From the NCBI GenBank assembly GCA_019638285.1, contig JAHBUB010000001.1, forward strand, positions 1-64,000: DNA of 64,000 bases, written 5' to 3'. The stretch's first letter is position 1; each line of letters begins with the position of its first letter. The notes below the pieces were generated by a model, which saw only the letters and a program-made list of their open reading frames with translations, ran no database searches and was not told the DNA's origin. This DNA comes from Cyclobacteriaceae bacterium. GTDB taxonomy: Bacteria; Bacteroidota; Bacteroidia; Cytophagales; Cyclobacteriaceae. Below, piece after piece: positions 53,692-62,165 of this stretch. A program made the position numbers and the translations under genes.

Positions 53692-54909
53692 ATGACAGCA
53701 ACTAAAAAACAGCTCGTGCCCAAATTGAGGTTTAAGGAGTTTAAGGGGGAGTGGGAAACCATTAAACTTGGTGAGATTTGTCAGACATTCAAAAGCGGAG
53801 AATCAATAACATCGAATAATATTTTTGATTCTGGTTCCTATCCTGTTTATGGAGGGAATGGATTAAGGGGGTACACAGACAATTTCACACATGATGGATT
53901 TTATACTCTGATAGGAAGGCAAGGAGCGTTGTGTGGAAATATAAATCGTGTTTACGGAAAATCATTTATCTCTGAACATGCCATTGCAGTTTCCGCAAAT
54001 GAATCATCCGATACTGAGTGGTTAGCGCAAAAATTGGATAAGATGAATTTGAATAGGCTTTCGGAATCATCTGCTCAGCCCGGACTTGCCGTAAATAAAT
54101 TGGTAAAGATTAAACTCAACATCCCCACCCTCCCCGAACAACAAAAGATTGCCTCCTTCTTATCTGCCGTAGATGAAAAGATACAGCAGCTTACACGCAA
54201 AAAGGAATGGCTGGAGCAATACAAAAAAGGCGTGATGCAGCGGCTCTTCAAATCGTCTGAATTAGGATTGGAAGGATTAAAGGATGATGGGAAAATGTCT
54301 GAATTAGGATTGAAAGGATTAAAGGATGATAGGATTAATCCTTCAATCCAAAAATCCAAAAAATCCCAATTCAGACAATTGCGCTTTAGGGATGAGAATG
54401 GGAAAGCCTACCCAAAGTGGGAGGAGAAGAGGTTGGGGGAGGTTTGTGAAAGTATTAAATCAGGAAAGAGCAAAGCTTCTGATAATGGTGTATTCCCTCT
54501 TTATGGATCAACGGGTATAATTGGTGGTTGTGATGAATATTCACATGATGGAATTTTTGTTCTTATCGCAAGGGTTGGCGCTAATGCGGGAACAATAAAC
54601 TTGGTGGAGGATAAATTTGGTGTTTCGGATAATACTTTGGTTTTGATTTGCACTCAAGAACTGAATGTACAGTATGTATACTTCTATCTGAGTTTTTACA
54701 ATTTAAATAAATTGATATTTGGATCAGGTCAACCGCTTATTACTGGAGGTCAGTTGAAGGAATTAAATTTATCTTTACCATCTGTCGAAGAACAACAAAA
54801 AATCGCCTCCTTCCTATCCTCCATCGATACCAAAATAGAAAGTGTAGCCCATCAAATCACCCAAACGCAAACGTTTAAAAAAGGGCTGCTGCAGCAGATG
54901 TTTGTTTAA
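53692..54909 (+). CDS. hsdS: Type I restriction-modification system, specificity subunit HsdS
   Basis: A 405-aa specificity subunit with two target-recognition domains. Half 1 (residues ~1-185) ends in the conserved helix LPEQQKIASFLSAVDEKIQQLTRKKEWLEQYKKGVMQRLF; half 2 (~230-405) ends SVEEQQKIASFLSSIDTKIESVAHQITQTQTFKKGLLQQMF. Between them residues ~188-229 (SELGLEGLKDDGKMSELGLK and on) are encoded by a copy of the operon's palindromic element, read in frame. Each half resembles the other, as usual. The start follows element 2 directly. Confidence 0.93.
   Translation: MTATKKQLVPKLRFKEFKGEWETIKLGEICQTFKSGESITSNNIFDSGSYPVYGGNGLRGYTDNFTHDGFYTLIGRQGALCGNINRVYGKSFISEHAIAVSANESSDTEWLAQKLDKMNLNRLSESSAQPGLAVNKLVKIKLNIPTLPEQQKIASFLSAVDEKIQQLTRKKEWLEQYKKGVMQRLFKSSELGLEGLKDDGKMSELGLKGLKDDRINPSIQKSKKSQFRQLRFRDENGKAYPKWEEKRLGEVCESIKSGKSKASDNGVFPLYGSTGIIGGCDEYSHDGIFVLIARVGANAGTINLVEDKFGVSDNTLVLICTQELNVQYVYFYLSFYNLNKLIFGSGQPLITGGQLKELNLSLPSVEEQQKIASFLSSIDTKIESVAHQITQTQTFKKGLLQQMFV
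54255..54378 (+). repeat. Palindromic element 3, in frame inside hsdS
   Basis: Two left arms (GTCTGAATTAGGATTG at 54255 and again at 54298) and one right arm ending CCCAATTCAGACAA (to 54378). All three are the operon element, here translated with no stop. It sits exactly in the linker between the two recognition halves. The partial tandem left arm suggests slippage or a second insertion. Confidence 0.88.
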
Positions 54910-54910
54910 A

Positions 54911-55027
54911 TTGTCTGGATTAAGATTTATAGGATTAAGGGATTTTAGGATGAAAAAAATAGAAAATGATTTGAGAGATAAATAAAATCCTATCATCCTG
55001 AAATCTTCCAAATCCTAATTCAGACAG
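54911..55027. repeat. Palindromic hsd-operon element 4
   Basis: Left arm TTGTCTGGATTAAGATTTAT just after the hsdS stop and right arm AAATCCTAATTCAGACAG. Arms pair imperfectly over about 40 bp. Confidence 0.82.
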
Positions 55028-55030
55028 TTT

Positions 55031-55144
55031 ATGATGAGTGGATTATAGGATTGGGCATAATAGAAATTAGATGAACCATGAAATTATTTAATCATAAAAT
55101 CATAATCCTTTTATCTTTAAATCTTACAAATCCTAATTCAGACG
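55031..55144. repeat. Palindromic hsd-operon element 5, decayed left arm
   Basis: Left arm is degraded (GAGTGGATTATAGGATT), right arm clear (AAATCCTAATTCAGACG). It precedes the second GxxExxY gene, with a second partial right end TTCTGACAA just before the ATG. Confidence 0.72.
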
Positions 55145-55162
55145 ATTAATTCTGACAATTTA

Positions 55163-55558
55163 ATGAAATACGAGGACCTCACCGGTAAAATAATTGGTTG
55201 CGCCATGAAGGTACATAACACACTGGGCAACGGATTTCAGGAAGTGATTTATCAACGTGCCCTTGCTATTGAGTTGATGAAGGCAGGGTTGGGTTTTCAG
55301 CGTGAGATGGAAATGGACATTTTCTATGATGATACGAAAATAGGTTCTCGCAGAGTTGATTTTTTTGTTGAAGAGGTCATTATGGTGGAATTGAAGGCGC
55401 TAATTAAATTAGAGGAAGTGCATTTGGCGCAGGCCATGAACTACTGCCAGGCCTACAATCTGCCCATTGGGTTGCTAATTAACTTTGGAGCGCGAAGCCT
55501 TGAGTTCAAAAGAGTGTATAACGTGAACCACCCTGATAACAAAGCCTTTAAAAAGTAG
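55163..55558 (+). CDS. GxxExxY protein 2 (PD-(D/E)XK-like)
   Basis: A 131-aa paralogue of the protein at 53155, without the seven-residue insertion. Motifs: G-FQ-E-VI-Y, SRRVDFFVEE and MVELKALIKLEEVHLAQAMNY. The two proteins share most residues in the core and diverge in the C-terminal ~15. It is between hsdS and hsdR and followed at once by the right arm of another element. Confidence 0.88.
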   Translation: MKYEDLTGKIIGCAMKVHNTLGNGFQEVIYQRALAIELMKAGLGFQREMEMDIFYDDTKIGSRRVDFFVEEVIMVELKALIKLEEVHLAQAMNYCQAYNLPIGLLINFGARSLEFKRVYNVNHPDNKAFKK

Positions 55559-55560
55559 AT

Positions 55561-55603
55561 AAATCCTCGCATCTTTAAATCCTAAGAATCCTAATTCAGA
55601 CAA
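55561..55603. repeat. Palindromic hsd-operon element 6, right half only
   Basis: AAATCCTCGCATCTTTAAAT...AATCCTAATTCAGACAA directly precedes the ATG of hsdR. No left arm is visible; the GxxExxY stop abuts it. Confidence 0.75.
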
Positions 55604-58471
55604 ATGGTGCAATCGGAAGCCATATTAGAAAATAATCTTATCCAGCAACTGGTAGGCTTGGGCTACGATTCTGTGCAAGTACATGATGGAAACATATTGC
55701 TTTCCAATCTTCAATCGCAATTAGAACGGTTCAATCACACCACCTTCACACCCAAAGAATTTGGCGCAATACTCAACCACCTGGCCAAAGGAAATGTATT
55801 TGAAAAAGCTAAAACACTTAGGGATCGCTTTCAGCTTACGAAAGAAGACGGTACTCCTTCTTACGTTCGCTTCTTCAACAATGAAGATTGGTCTCAGAAT
55901 CTTTATCAGGTTACCAATCAGGTACAGCAGCAGGGATCATTTCTCAATAGATATGATGTAACGCTTTTGGTGAACGGTTTGCCTTTGGTGCAAATTGAAT
56001 TAAAGCGCAGGGGCATAGAAATCAAGGAGGCGTTTAATCAAATCAACCGCTATCAAAAGCATTCTTTCTGGAGCAACCATGGATTGTTTCAGTATGTGCA
56101 GTTGTTTGTCATCAGCAATGGCGTTAACACCAAGTATTTGGCCAACAATGCACTGCAGTCGGTGTTGCAGACTTTCTATTGGTCGGACAAAGACAATAGA
56201 ATAACTACCGAGTTAAGCGCATTCACTCATGCTTTTTTAGATAAAGATCACCTGGGGAAATTCATTGCACACTATGTGGTAATGAATGAGACCTATAAGA
56301 ACATGATGGTGCTGCGGCCTTATCAATATTTTGCAGTGGAGGCCATCATCAGTCAGGTGTCTGCCAGCAACGACAATGGTTACATCTGGCATACCACCGG
56401 TTCGGGTAAAACACTTACTTCGTTTAAGGCAAGCCAGATCATCATGGACTTGCCACAGGTGCATAAGGTGGTGTTTGTAGTCGATCGCAAAGACCTGGAC
56501 TACCAGACCATGCAGGAGTTCAATGCCTTTAAGAAAGGCAGCGTAGATGTAACCGACAACACCGCTTCCCTGGTGCGGCAGTTGTCGGACGATACCAAGT
56601 TGGTGCTTACCACCATACAGAAGTTGAACAATGCTATTACCAAAGCCCATTTCGAAAGTAAGCTGGGTGAGCTGCGCGACAAGAAAGTGGTGTTCATTTT
56701 TGATGAGTGCCATCGGTCGCAGTTTGGCGATACACATGAGCGCATCACACAATACTTTCACAAAGCACAACTATTTGGCTTTACAGGCACACCCATCTTT
56801 GCAGAAAATTCCAATAAGAATGAGCGGGGCAAGCGCACCACCAAAGATTTGTTTGGCGCGTGCTTGCACAAATATGTAATCACCGATGCCATCCGCGATC
56901 AAAATGTATTGCGCTTTGGGATTGAATACATCGGCAAGTACAAGCAGAAGGGCAACACCTTTATGGACATAGAGGTGGAGGACATCAATCGCCCGGAGGT
57001 GTTGAATGATAAAAGCCGCTTAAGCAAGATTGTTGATTACATCATTGCCTACCACAATCAAAAAACATTTGACAAAGAATTCTCGGCCCTCTTTGCAATC
57101 AGTAGCATCGAGAACGTGATTACCTATTACGAAATCTTCCAGCAGAAGAAGCTGGCTGGCGAGCATGACTTGCGAATAGCCACCATATTCACCTATGGTG
57201 CCAACGAAGAAGATGAAGACGCACAAGATTATTTACCAGGTGACGAACTGGCAATGGCAGCGGAACCTCGAGTGGCCTATTCAAAGCATACCCGCGATAA
57301 GCTGGATGAATTCATTACGGATTACAACGCCATGTATGGCACTGCCTTTTCAACCAAAGACAGCCAGCAGTTCGAAAACTATTTCAAGGATATCAGCAAA
57401 AGACTAAAGGAGCGGGAGAAGTCCACGTTCAACGAGGAGAAAGACCGCCTGGATATTTTATTGGTGGTGAACATGTTTCTTACCGGCTTCGATGCCAAGA
57501 AGGTAAATACACTTTACGTGGATAAAAACCTGAAGCATCACGGCCTCATTCAGGCGTACTCCAGAACCAACAGAATTCTGGGAGAGAAGAAGTCGCAAGG
57601 GAATATCCTCACTTTCCGCAACCTGAAAGCGGCCACGGACGAAGCCATCACACTCTTCTCCAACAAAGAGGCCATTGAAGAGATAATACTTCCGCCCTAT
57701 GAGGCCATTGCCAAACGTTTCGATGAGGCGCTGGCGAACTTGTTGCAGATTGTGCCCACCTGGCAAAGTGTAGATGAGCTGGTGAGCGAAGAAGATGAAG
57801 CGGCATTTGTTCAGGCGTTCAGGGCACTGCTGCGGGCAAAGAATGTGTTGGAGTCGTACACTGATTTCAGCTGGGAAGATTTAGGCATCGATGAGGAGAC
57901 TTTCATCAACTACCAAACCAAATACATTGATTTGTACGCTAAAGTAAAGCGTGAAAATGCCAAACAAAAGACGTCTATCTTAAACGACATTGACTTTGAG
58001 GTGGAGTTAATCCATCGCGACATTATCAATGTGGCCTACATCATTAAGCTGTTGGCCAAGTTAAAGCAGGCGAAAAAATCTGAAAGAGAGCAGCAGAAGA
58101 AGGCCATCATGGATTTGCTGGGCAGCGATGTGCAGCTGCGCAGCAAGCGCGAGTTGATAGAGAAATTCATAGAAGAGCATCTTCCCAAAATAGACGATGC
58201 CGACCTTATACAAGGAGAGTTTGAGCAATATTGGGAAGAGCAGAAAGTGCTGGCGCTGGCCAAACTTTGCGATGACGAGTCGCTGGACAAAGAGCAATTC
58301 AAAGCCCTGATAGAGGCCTATATCTTCAGTGGCCAAACCCCCTTGCGCGATGATGTACTACAGTGCCTGGGCAACCGACCCAGCATCCTCCAAGCCCGTG
58401 AAATAGGGGAGCGCATTATCCAGAAAATGAAAGAGTTCGTAGAGGTATTTGTGGAGGCAATGGTGGCTTAA
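55604..58471 (+). CDS. hsdR: Type I restriction-modification system, restriction subunit HsdR
   Basis: A 955-aa motor-nuclease. The endonuclease core is near the N-terminus: RYDVTLLVNGLPLVQIELKRRG (D...E-x-K). The translocase has Walker A WHTTGSGKT near residue 264, DEAD-box DECH in VFIFDECHRSQFG near 366, and helicase motif III-like LFGFTGTPIF. Later LLVVNMFLTGFDAKKVNTLYVDKNL and QAYSRTNRILG are motifs V and VI. It completes the operon. Confidence 0.96.
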   Translation: MVQSEAILENNLIQQLVGLGYDSVQVHDGNILLSNLQSQLERFNHTTFTPKEFGAILNHLAKGNVFEKAKTLRDRFQLTKEDGTPSYVRFFNNEDWSQNLYQVTNQVQQQGSFLNRYDVTLLVNGLPLVQIELKRRGIEIKEAFNQINRYQKHSFWSNHGLFQYVQLFVISNGVNTKYLANNALQSVLQTFYWSDKDNRITTELSAFTHAFLDKDHLGKFIAHYVVMNETYKNMMVLRPYQYFAVEAIISQVSASNDNGYIWHTTGSGKTLTSFKASQIIMDLPQVHKVVFVVDRKDLDYQTMQEFNAFKKGSVDVTDNTASLVRQLSDDTKLVLTTIQKLNNAITKAHFESKLGELRDKKVVFIFDECHRSQFGDTHERITQYFHKAQLFGFTGTPIFAENSNKNERGKRTTKDLFGACLHKYVITDAIRDQNVLRFGIEYIGKYKQKGNTFMDIEVEDINRPEVLNDKSRLSKIVDYIIAYHNQKTFDKEFSALFAISSIENVITYYEIFQQKKLAGEHDLRIATIFTYGANEEDEDAQDYLPGDELAMAAEPRVAYSKHTRDKLDEFITDYNAMYGTAFSTKDSQQFENYFKDISKRLKEREKSTFNEEKDRLDILLVVNMFLTGFDAKKVNTLYVDKNLKHHGLIQAYSRTNRILGEKKSQGNILTFRNLKAATDEAITLFSNKEAIEEIILPPYEAIAKRFDEALANLLQIVPTWQSVDELVSEEDEAAFVQAFRALLRAKNVLESYTDFSWEDLGIDEETFINYQTKYIDLYAKVKRENAKQKTSILNDIDFEVELIHRDIINVAYIIKLLAKLKQAKKSEREQQKKAIMDLLGSDVQLRSKRELIEKFIEEHLPKIDDADLIQGEFEQYWEEQKVLALAKLCDDESLDKEQFKALIEAYIFSGQTPLRDDVLQCLGNRPSILQAREIGERIIQKMKEFVEVFVEAMVA

Positions 58472-58831
58472 ATGGGAGAGTATGCTTTATAATATTTACC
58501 ATGTGCATATAACCTATTTCCTCGCAGTGTCTCCTTTAGGGACGCTGCGAATGGTTCATATTGGTTAGGAAGACGGTGCGGAGAAATGAGACGATAAGAG
58601 ATTCACAATCGCAAGTCACGCGTAAGCCTCCCACTTCCATCCGCACAACACGCGCGCCAGTTGCGCAGTTGCGGGGGTGCTGTCGGGTGGGAGACTCGTG
58701 TCCGACAGGTAGCTTCTACCATTAGGCGGACAAGCAGAATGCTGGCCTTCTTCGGACCTAACCACTCAAAACAAACAATAACTACCTAGTCTCAATACTA
58801 ACGACTCAATACTATTTACTATTTTAGTTTA
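58472..58831. other. Gene-free gap with hairpin and ACTCAATACT repeats
   Basis: No gene is seen in 360 bp. CTGTCGG and CCGACAG (about 58679-58712) form a hairpin. CTCAATACTAACGACTCAAT near 58791-58812 holds two copies of a CTCAATACT motif that recurs near 62132-62169. Confidence 0.5.
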
Positions 58832-59557
58832 ATGAAAAACCCGATTACCATTTTCCTATTGGCCCTGGCCCTCGGTACTGGGCTGGGCGTGTGGGTCACC
58901 CAAACGTGGATTTCCCCCACAGGGAGAAACACCCCGGCCCGACTGGAAGAAGTACTGGTGGTGAAAGAACTCCATCTGGTGCGGCAAGTCTACAACGACC
59001 TGTTCTTCCTCCACCGCAAAAATGATAAGACCAAAGCCATCCGCGCGGTGGCACAAGTACCCGTTACCATCACCGCCTACCTCAACCTCAAAGACATGCA
59101 ATGGGTGAAGCGCAACGACAGCATCAAGCAGGTGATCCTGCCCAAAGCTCAGCTCAACGAACCTAACTATGGCATAGCCGAGATGGAGATCAAGGAAACC
59201 CGAGGTTTTCAGTTCCACGTAGGCAAAGACCTCTACCCACAGGTGAGCCAGTACCTCAGCGCCATCATCGCAGAGCGGCAGGACACCATCCGCCAACGTG
59301 CGTTGGACAATAAAATCTTAGTGCAGGCCGAAGCCGAAGGAAAACAATACATCGAAGGATTGTTGAAAGGCATTGGCAGGCAGGATGTGCAGGTCACCTT
59401 TGGTGATGAGACCATCGACCGGGCCGTGGCCGAGTTGACCAAGACACTCGAGACCACAAAAGAAAACCCACCAAAACCCTCTCCTGATAGCAAAGGAGTC
59501 GCCAGTCTTCACAGGGTCATCAGCAACGTACTCTATGGGTGGCTACCGGTAGAGTAG
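58832..59557 (+). CDS. DUF4230-like membrane-anchored protein
   Basis: A 241-aa protein with an N-terminal membrane anchor (ITIFLLALALGTGLGVWV). The body LEEVLVVKELHLVRQVYNDLFFLHRKND...AVAQVPVTITAYLNLKDMQWVKRNDSIKQVILPKAQLNEPNYGIAEMEIKETR fits DUF4230. The long middle helix (QRALDNKILVQAEAEGKQYIEGLLKGIG) resembles SPFH-like tails. Function unknown. It is separated from hsdR by a gene-free gap. Confidence 0.78.
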   Translation: MKNPITIFLLALALGTGLGVWVTQTWISPTGRNTPARLEEVLVVKELHLVRQVYNDLFFLHRKNDKTKAIRAVAQVPVTITAYLNLKDMQWVKRNDSIKQVILPKAQLNEPNYGIAEMEIKETRGFQFHVGKDLYPQVSQYLSAIIAERQDTIRQRALDNKILVQAEAEGKQYIEGLLKGIGRQDVQVTFGDETIDRAVAELTKTLETTKENPPKPSPDSKGVASLHRVISNVLYGWLPVE

Positions 59558-59775
59558 TTTATAAGTAGGAGAGCATACCGGGTTGGCGGTTAGGGAGTAT
59601 TTCAAAAGGAGTTCGTACTTACTTCCTCTCCGGGTCGCATCCGTCCACTGGCAGAGAGAGGGTCGGGGTGAGGTCGAACACGCAGCATGACGGTAAAACA
59701 AGTCAATAATTAATTAGCACGGTATTTACCTCCATGCATAAACCTGGGTTTTATTGTTATTTGAATACTGACAAA

Positions 59776-60132
59776 TTTCGTATAGCACTTGGCCGGTTTC
59801 GTATACGGGTACACCAAAGCCGTATAAACACTGGCGGGTTTCAAGTAGCACTCTGCAGAAGCAGAGTACGAGTCGGTTCATTTCGAGTAGGCATCGGCTG
59901 ACTTCGAGTACGGGTCAGTTGGTTTCAAGTAGCACTCGGTTGGTTTCAGGTAAGCATCGGCTAAAGTAAAGTACGGGTGCAACAAAGACATATAAGCACT
60001 GGCAGGTTTCAAGTAGCACTCGGCAGAAGTAGAGTACGAGTCGGTTCATTTCGAGTAGGCATCGGCTGGCTTCGAGTACGGGTCAGTTGGTTTCAAGTAG
60101 CACTCGGTTGGTTTCGTGTACGGGTCGGTCAG
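59776..60132. repeat. Seventeen perfectly phased 21-bp degenerate repeats, with 168-bp superperiod
   Basis: 17 units of exactly 21 bp run from 59776 to 60132 without a single indel. Typical units begin TTTCAAGTAGCACTCGGTTG or TTTCGAGTAGGCATCGGCTG or CTTCGAGTACGGGTCAGTTG. Units 3-8 (59818-59943) are repeated as units 11-16 (59986-60111) with a few substitutions, an 8-unit (168-bp) superperiod. The plus frame reads FQVALGW-like heptads but has a TAA in unit 9; no start or domain is credible. Both strands are largely open. Confidence 0.9.
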
Positions 60133-60418
60133 GTAGTGTCTATGAGCCTTCCCAAGATTAATGGGTAGTGTCCAAGCAACTGTGCAAAGGTACGATTGAC
60201 CGCTGGTAATTGATAGTTGAAAAGGAGTCCATAGTACTCCCTCTCCCAAGTCTATATGCTTTGGCTTTTGCGAAGACATAGAAGGGGGCCGCCCTGCCTG
60301 CCGCTTATCAGGCCCCTGATGTGGAAGTTACTTCTATGCCTTAGAGAAGAGACCTTACTTTTCTCAAACCCAGCCTCAAACGCTGACTAAGATTTTTATG
60401 TTGCGATTTTATTGTAAA

Positions 60419-60438
60419 AAATATTTTTAAAAATATTT
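60419..60438. other. 20-bp A/T palindrome upstream of the orphan gene
   Basis: AAATATTTTTAAAAATATTT is a perfect palindrome, 78 bp before the start of the orphan gene. It could be an UP-like element or a binding site. Confidence 0.5.
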
Positions 60439-60515
60439 AAAAATAAATAGGAAAAAACTAAACCCTGAAACAACCTTTTGCGTGTAAAACAATATTAACT
60501 AAAACAAATAAAGTT

Positions 60516-61235
60516 ATGTCACATGTAAAAAACGTGCAAGCCTTTGGGAAGCTCACAGGCATCTGCACCGGGTACGGAGGACAGTACAACCCCGGAAAAC
60601 AAAACCTTCAGGTGAATGCGATGGCCACCTTAATGACCAAAGCACAACAAGCGATGGTAGGAGTCAACGAGGCCCAAAGCCTTTACGACATTGCCACCAA
60701 CAATCGGGTAACTGGTTTTAGAGGCTTGCGCAAGCTGAGCTCCAGTGTGATCGCACTCTTGAAGATGAGTGGCGCCCACGAGCTCACCATCAATGATGCA
60801 CTGACCAACAACCGAAAGATTTGGGGCACGCGCAAAGCCGTACGCAAAGCCAACGTGGAGATCATGGCTGATGAGGAAAAAAGAAAGTTGACCTTCCTCT
60901 ACAACATGGACTACGCCAGCATTGCCAACTACTTTGCCAAGGTCGTGGAGACAGTTTCGAAGGAACCGCTGTACCAACCCAACGAACCGTATATGACGGT
61001 GGAAGGGCTTCAGAAGAAAGTAGAGGAGCTCCATGGATTGAACAAAGCGGTAACCGATGCGGAAATTGGACTGAAGCAGGCCAAGCGAAATCGTGACGAG
61101 CTGTATTATAAGATTGAAGGCAATCTTTTTGAGACAGCCGTGGCAGCTAAACTGTATGTTCGCGGAATTTATGGTTACCAGAGTTCCCAACATTTGGAAG
61201 TAAAAGCCTTACGTTTCACTAAACCCCGATTCTAA
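60516..61235 (+). CDS. Orphan hypothetical protein
   Basis: A 239-aa cytoplasmic protein with no recognised domain. It starts MSHVKNVQAFGKLTGICTGY and is helical, Lys/Ala/Asn-rich, with a repeat-like feel in NNRVTGFRGLRKLSSSVIALL and LTNNRKIWGTRKAVRKANVEI. A segment NKAVTDAEIGLKQAKRNRDELYY suggests a coiled coil. It ends with a strong terminator, so it is a real, independently transcribed gene. I recall no function for relatives. Confidence 0.75.
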   Translation: MSHVKNVQAFGKLTGICTGYGGQYNPGKQNLQVNAMATLMTKAQQAMVGVNEAQSLYDIATNNRVTGFRGLRKLSSSVIALLKMSGAHELTINDALTNNRKIWGTRKAVRKANVEIMADEEKRKLTFLYNMDYASIANYFAKVVETVSKEPLYQPNEPYMTVEGLQKKVEELHGLNKAVTDAEIGLKQAKRNRDELYYKIEGNLFETAVAAKLYVRGIYGYQSSQHLEVKALRFTKPRF

Positions 61236-61254
61236 TGCGACACCACGCTGATTA

Positions 61255-61288
61255 AAAACCTCTGCGGTCAGACTGCAGGGGTTTTTTT
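61255..61288 (+). terminator. Rho-independent terminator
   Basis: ACCTCTGC and GCAGGGGT (one G-T) around GGTCAGACT at 61258-61282, followed by TTTTTT. It lies about 20 bp after the orphan gene. Confidence 0.87.
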
Positions 61289-61310
61289 GTGCTCTCCCCT
61301 TGCCTAGCGC

Positions 61311-61388
61311 GCGTATGATACGCGTGCTCCGTATGATACGCGTGCTCCCTAAGTTTTAGCCCTAGCCCGCGTAGGATACGCATGCTCC
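61311..61388. repeat. Three copies of a GCGTATGATACGC-type repeat
   Basis: GCGTATGATACGCGTGCTCC at 61311-61330, GTATGATACGCGTGCTCC at 61331-61348 and GCGTAGGATACGCATGCTCC at 61369-61388. Each contains a short palindrome (GCGTAT/ATACGC). They lie between two converging genes and code for nothing. Confidence 0.75.
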
Positions 61389-61394
61389 CTAACT

Positions 61395-61727
61395 TTAGTA
61401 GGTCAATAAATCATTTATAGTCTTAAGGGCCTGTGCAAGCACCTGCTTATCTACCTGGCCTACCTTTTCCATCAGCCTGTCTTTAGAAACAGAGCGTATA
61501 TGAAAAATCATCACTTCCGATTTTTGCTTAAGTCCATTCACCTTGTCTGGTTCTAAAATAGGATTGCCTTTATAGTTTTTAATTTTCGTTGTGAGCGGAG
61601 CTACAATTACGATAGGAAGATATTGGTTTAATAGGTTGCCGCTTAAAATCACTACTGGCCTGAGTCCTGCCTGTTCACTTCCTTTTGTGGGGTTGAGGTT
61701 GGCATACCAGATTTCACACTGCTTCAT
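61395..61727 (-). CDS. MazF/PemK-type toxin
   Basis: A 110-aa endoribonuclease-toxin. MKQCEIWYANLNPTKGSEQAGLRPVVILSGNLLNQYLPIVIVAPLTT is the MazF/PemK core (G-E-Q-x-G-x-R-P-V-V), with KSEVMIFHIRSVSKDRL following. The first ATG overlaps the antitoxin stop by four bases, the usual coupling. It cleaves mRNA, by family knowledge. Confidence 0.92.
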   Translation of the reverse strand: MKQCEIWYANLNPTKGSEQAGLRPVVILSGNLLNQYLPIVIVAPLTTKIKNYKGNPILEPDKVNGLKQKSEVMIFHIRSVSKDRLMEKVGQVDKQVLAQALKTINDLLTY

Positions 61728-61957
61728 TCCTGAATCTGGTTCAGGTAGTCTTCTATGCCTTCCTCAGCCATGGAAATCACGTCTTGATCTTTTGCCGACT
61801 GCGCATACGATTTGATATACTCAGCCTTGTCCAGGTGTTGCAGGTAGAGGCGTAATGCCCTTTCCATAAGCTTATTTTTAGGCAAGGAAAGCATCTTTGC
61901 CTTCTCCGATAGCAGGTCGAGAAGATCGTCTGGAAGATTGCTGGTAAAGGTTGCCAT
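61724..61957 (-). CDS. Ribbon-helix-helix antitoxin
   Basis: A 77-aa antitoxin. MATFTSNLPDDLLDLLSEKAKMLSLPKNKLMERALRLYLQHLDKAEY has the ribbon-helix-helix form (beta strand, two helices), and the acidic C-terminus (DVISMAEEGIEDYLNQIQE) would bind the toxin. It comes first in the operon and probably represses it. Confidence 0.88.
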   Translation of the reverse strand: MATFTSNLPDDLLDLLSEKAKMLSLPKNKLMERALRLYLQHLDKAEYIKSYAQSAKDQDVISMAEEGIEDYLNQIQE

Positions 61958-62165
61958 ACATTTTATATTTATGATTTGTAAATATAATATATATTATTCT
62001 GAATGTGAAAGCTCAGGGACTTAGCCCTACAAGTGGGGTAGTTACTTCCGTGCTTCACACGGAGGGATCTCGCAAGTCACTACCTAGGAACACATCTTCA
62101 TCCACACACCACCCACACCATTTGCGGAGACTAAGGACTCAATACTCAATACTCAGGACTCAATA
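61958..62165. other. Gap with ACTCAATACT microrepeats
   Basis: A 208-bp stretch containing GGACTCAATACTCAATACTC and GGACTCAATACT near 62132-62169, a short iterated motif also present near 58791-58812. No gene is seen. The promoter of the antitoxin operon should lie at its left end. Confidence 0.5.

Noticed and set aside
53028..55603. Elements as ordinary transcription terminators
   Set aside because: They lie inside an operon, one is within a coding region, arms are too long and imperfect, and no T-run follows the right arms.
59776..60132. Possible CRISPR array
   Set aside because: Units are directly adjacent with no spacers, are degenerate, and no cas genes are in the window.
59977..60168. 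63-aa plus-strand ORF in the 21-bp repeats
   Set aside because: It is a consequence of a repeat period divisible by three. There is a stop in the same frame upstream, no domain, and the opposite strand is equally open.
60046..60279. 77-aa minus-strand ORF over the same repeats
   Set aside because: Same reason; the C-terminal half is only the repeat read on the other strand (KPTDPYS-like heptads).
60630..61193. 187-aa minus-strand ORF opposite the orphan gene
   Set aside because: It is fully inside the plus-strand gene, is Cys/His-rich in a way typical of antisense frames, and has no promoter or terminator; the plus-strand gene has both.
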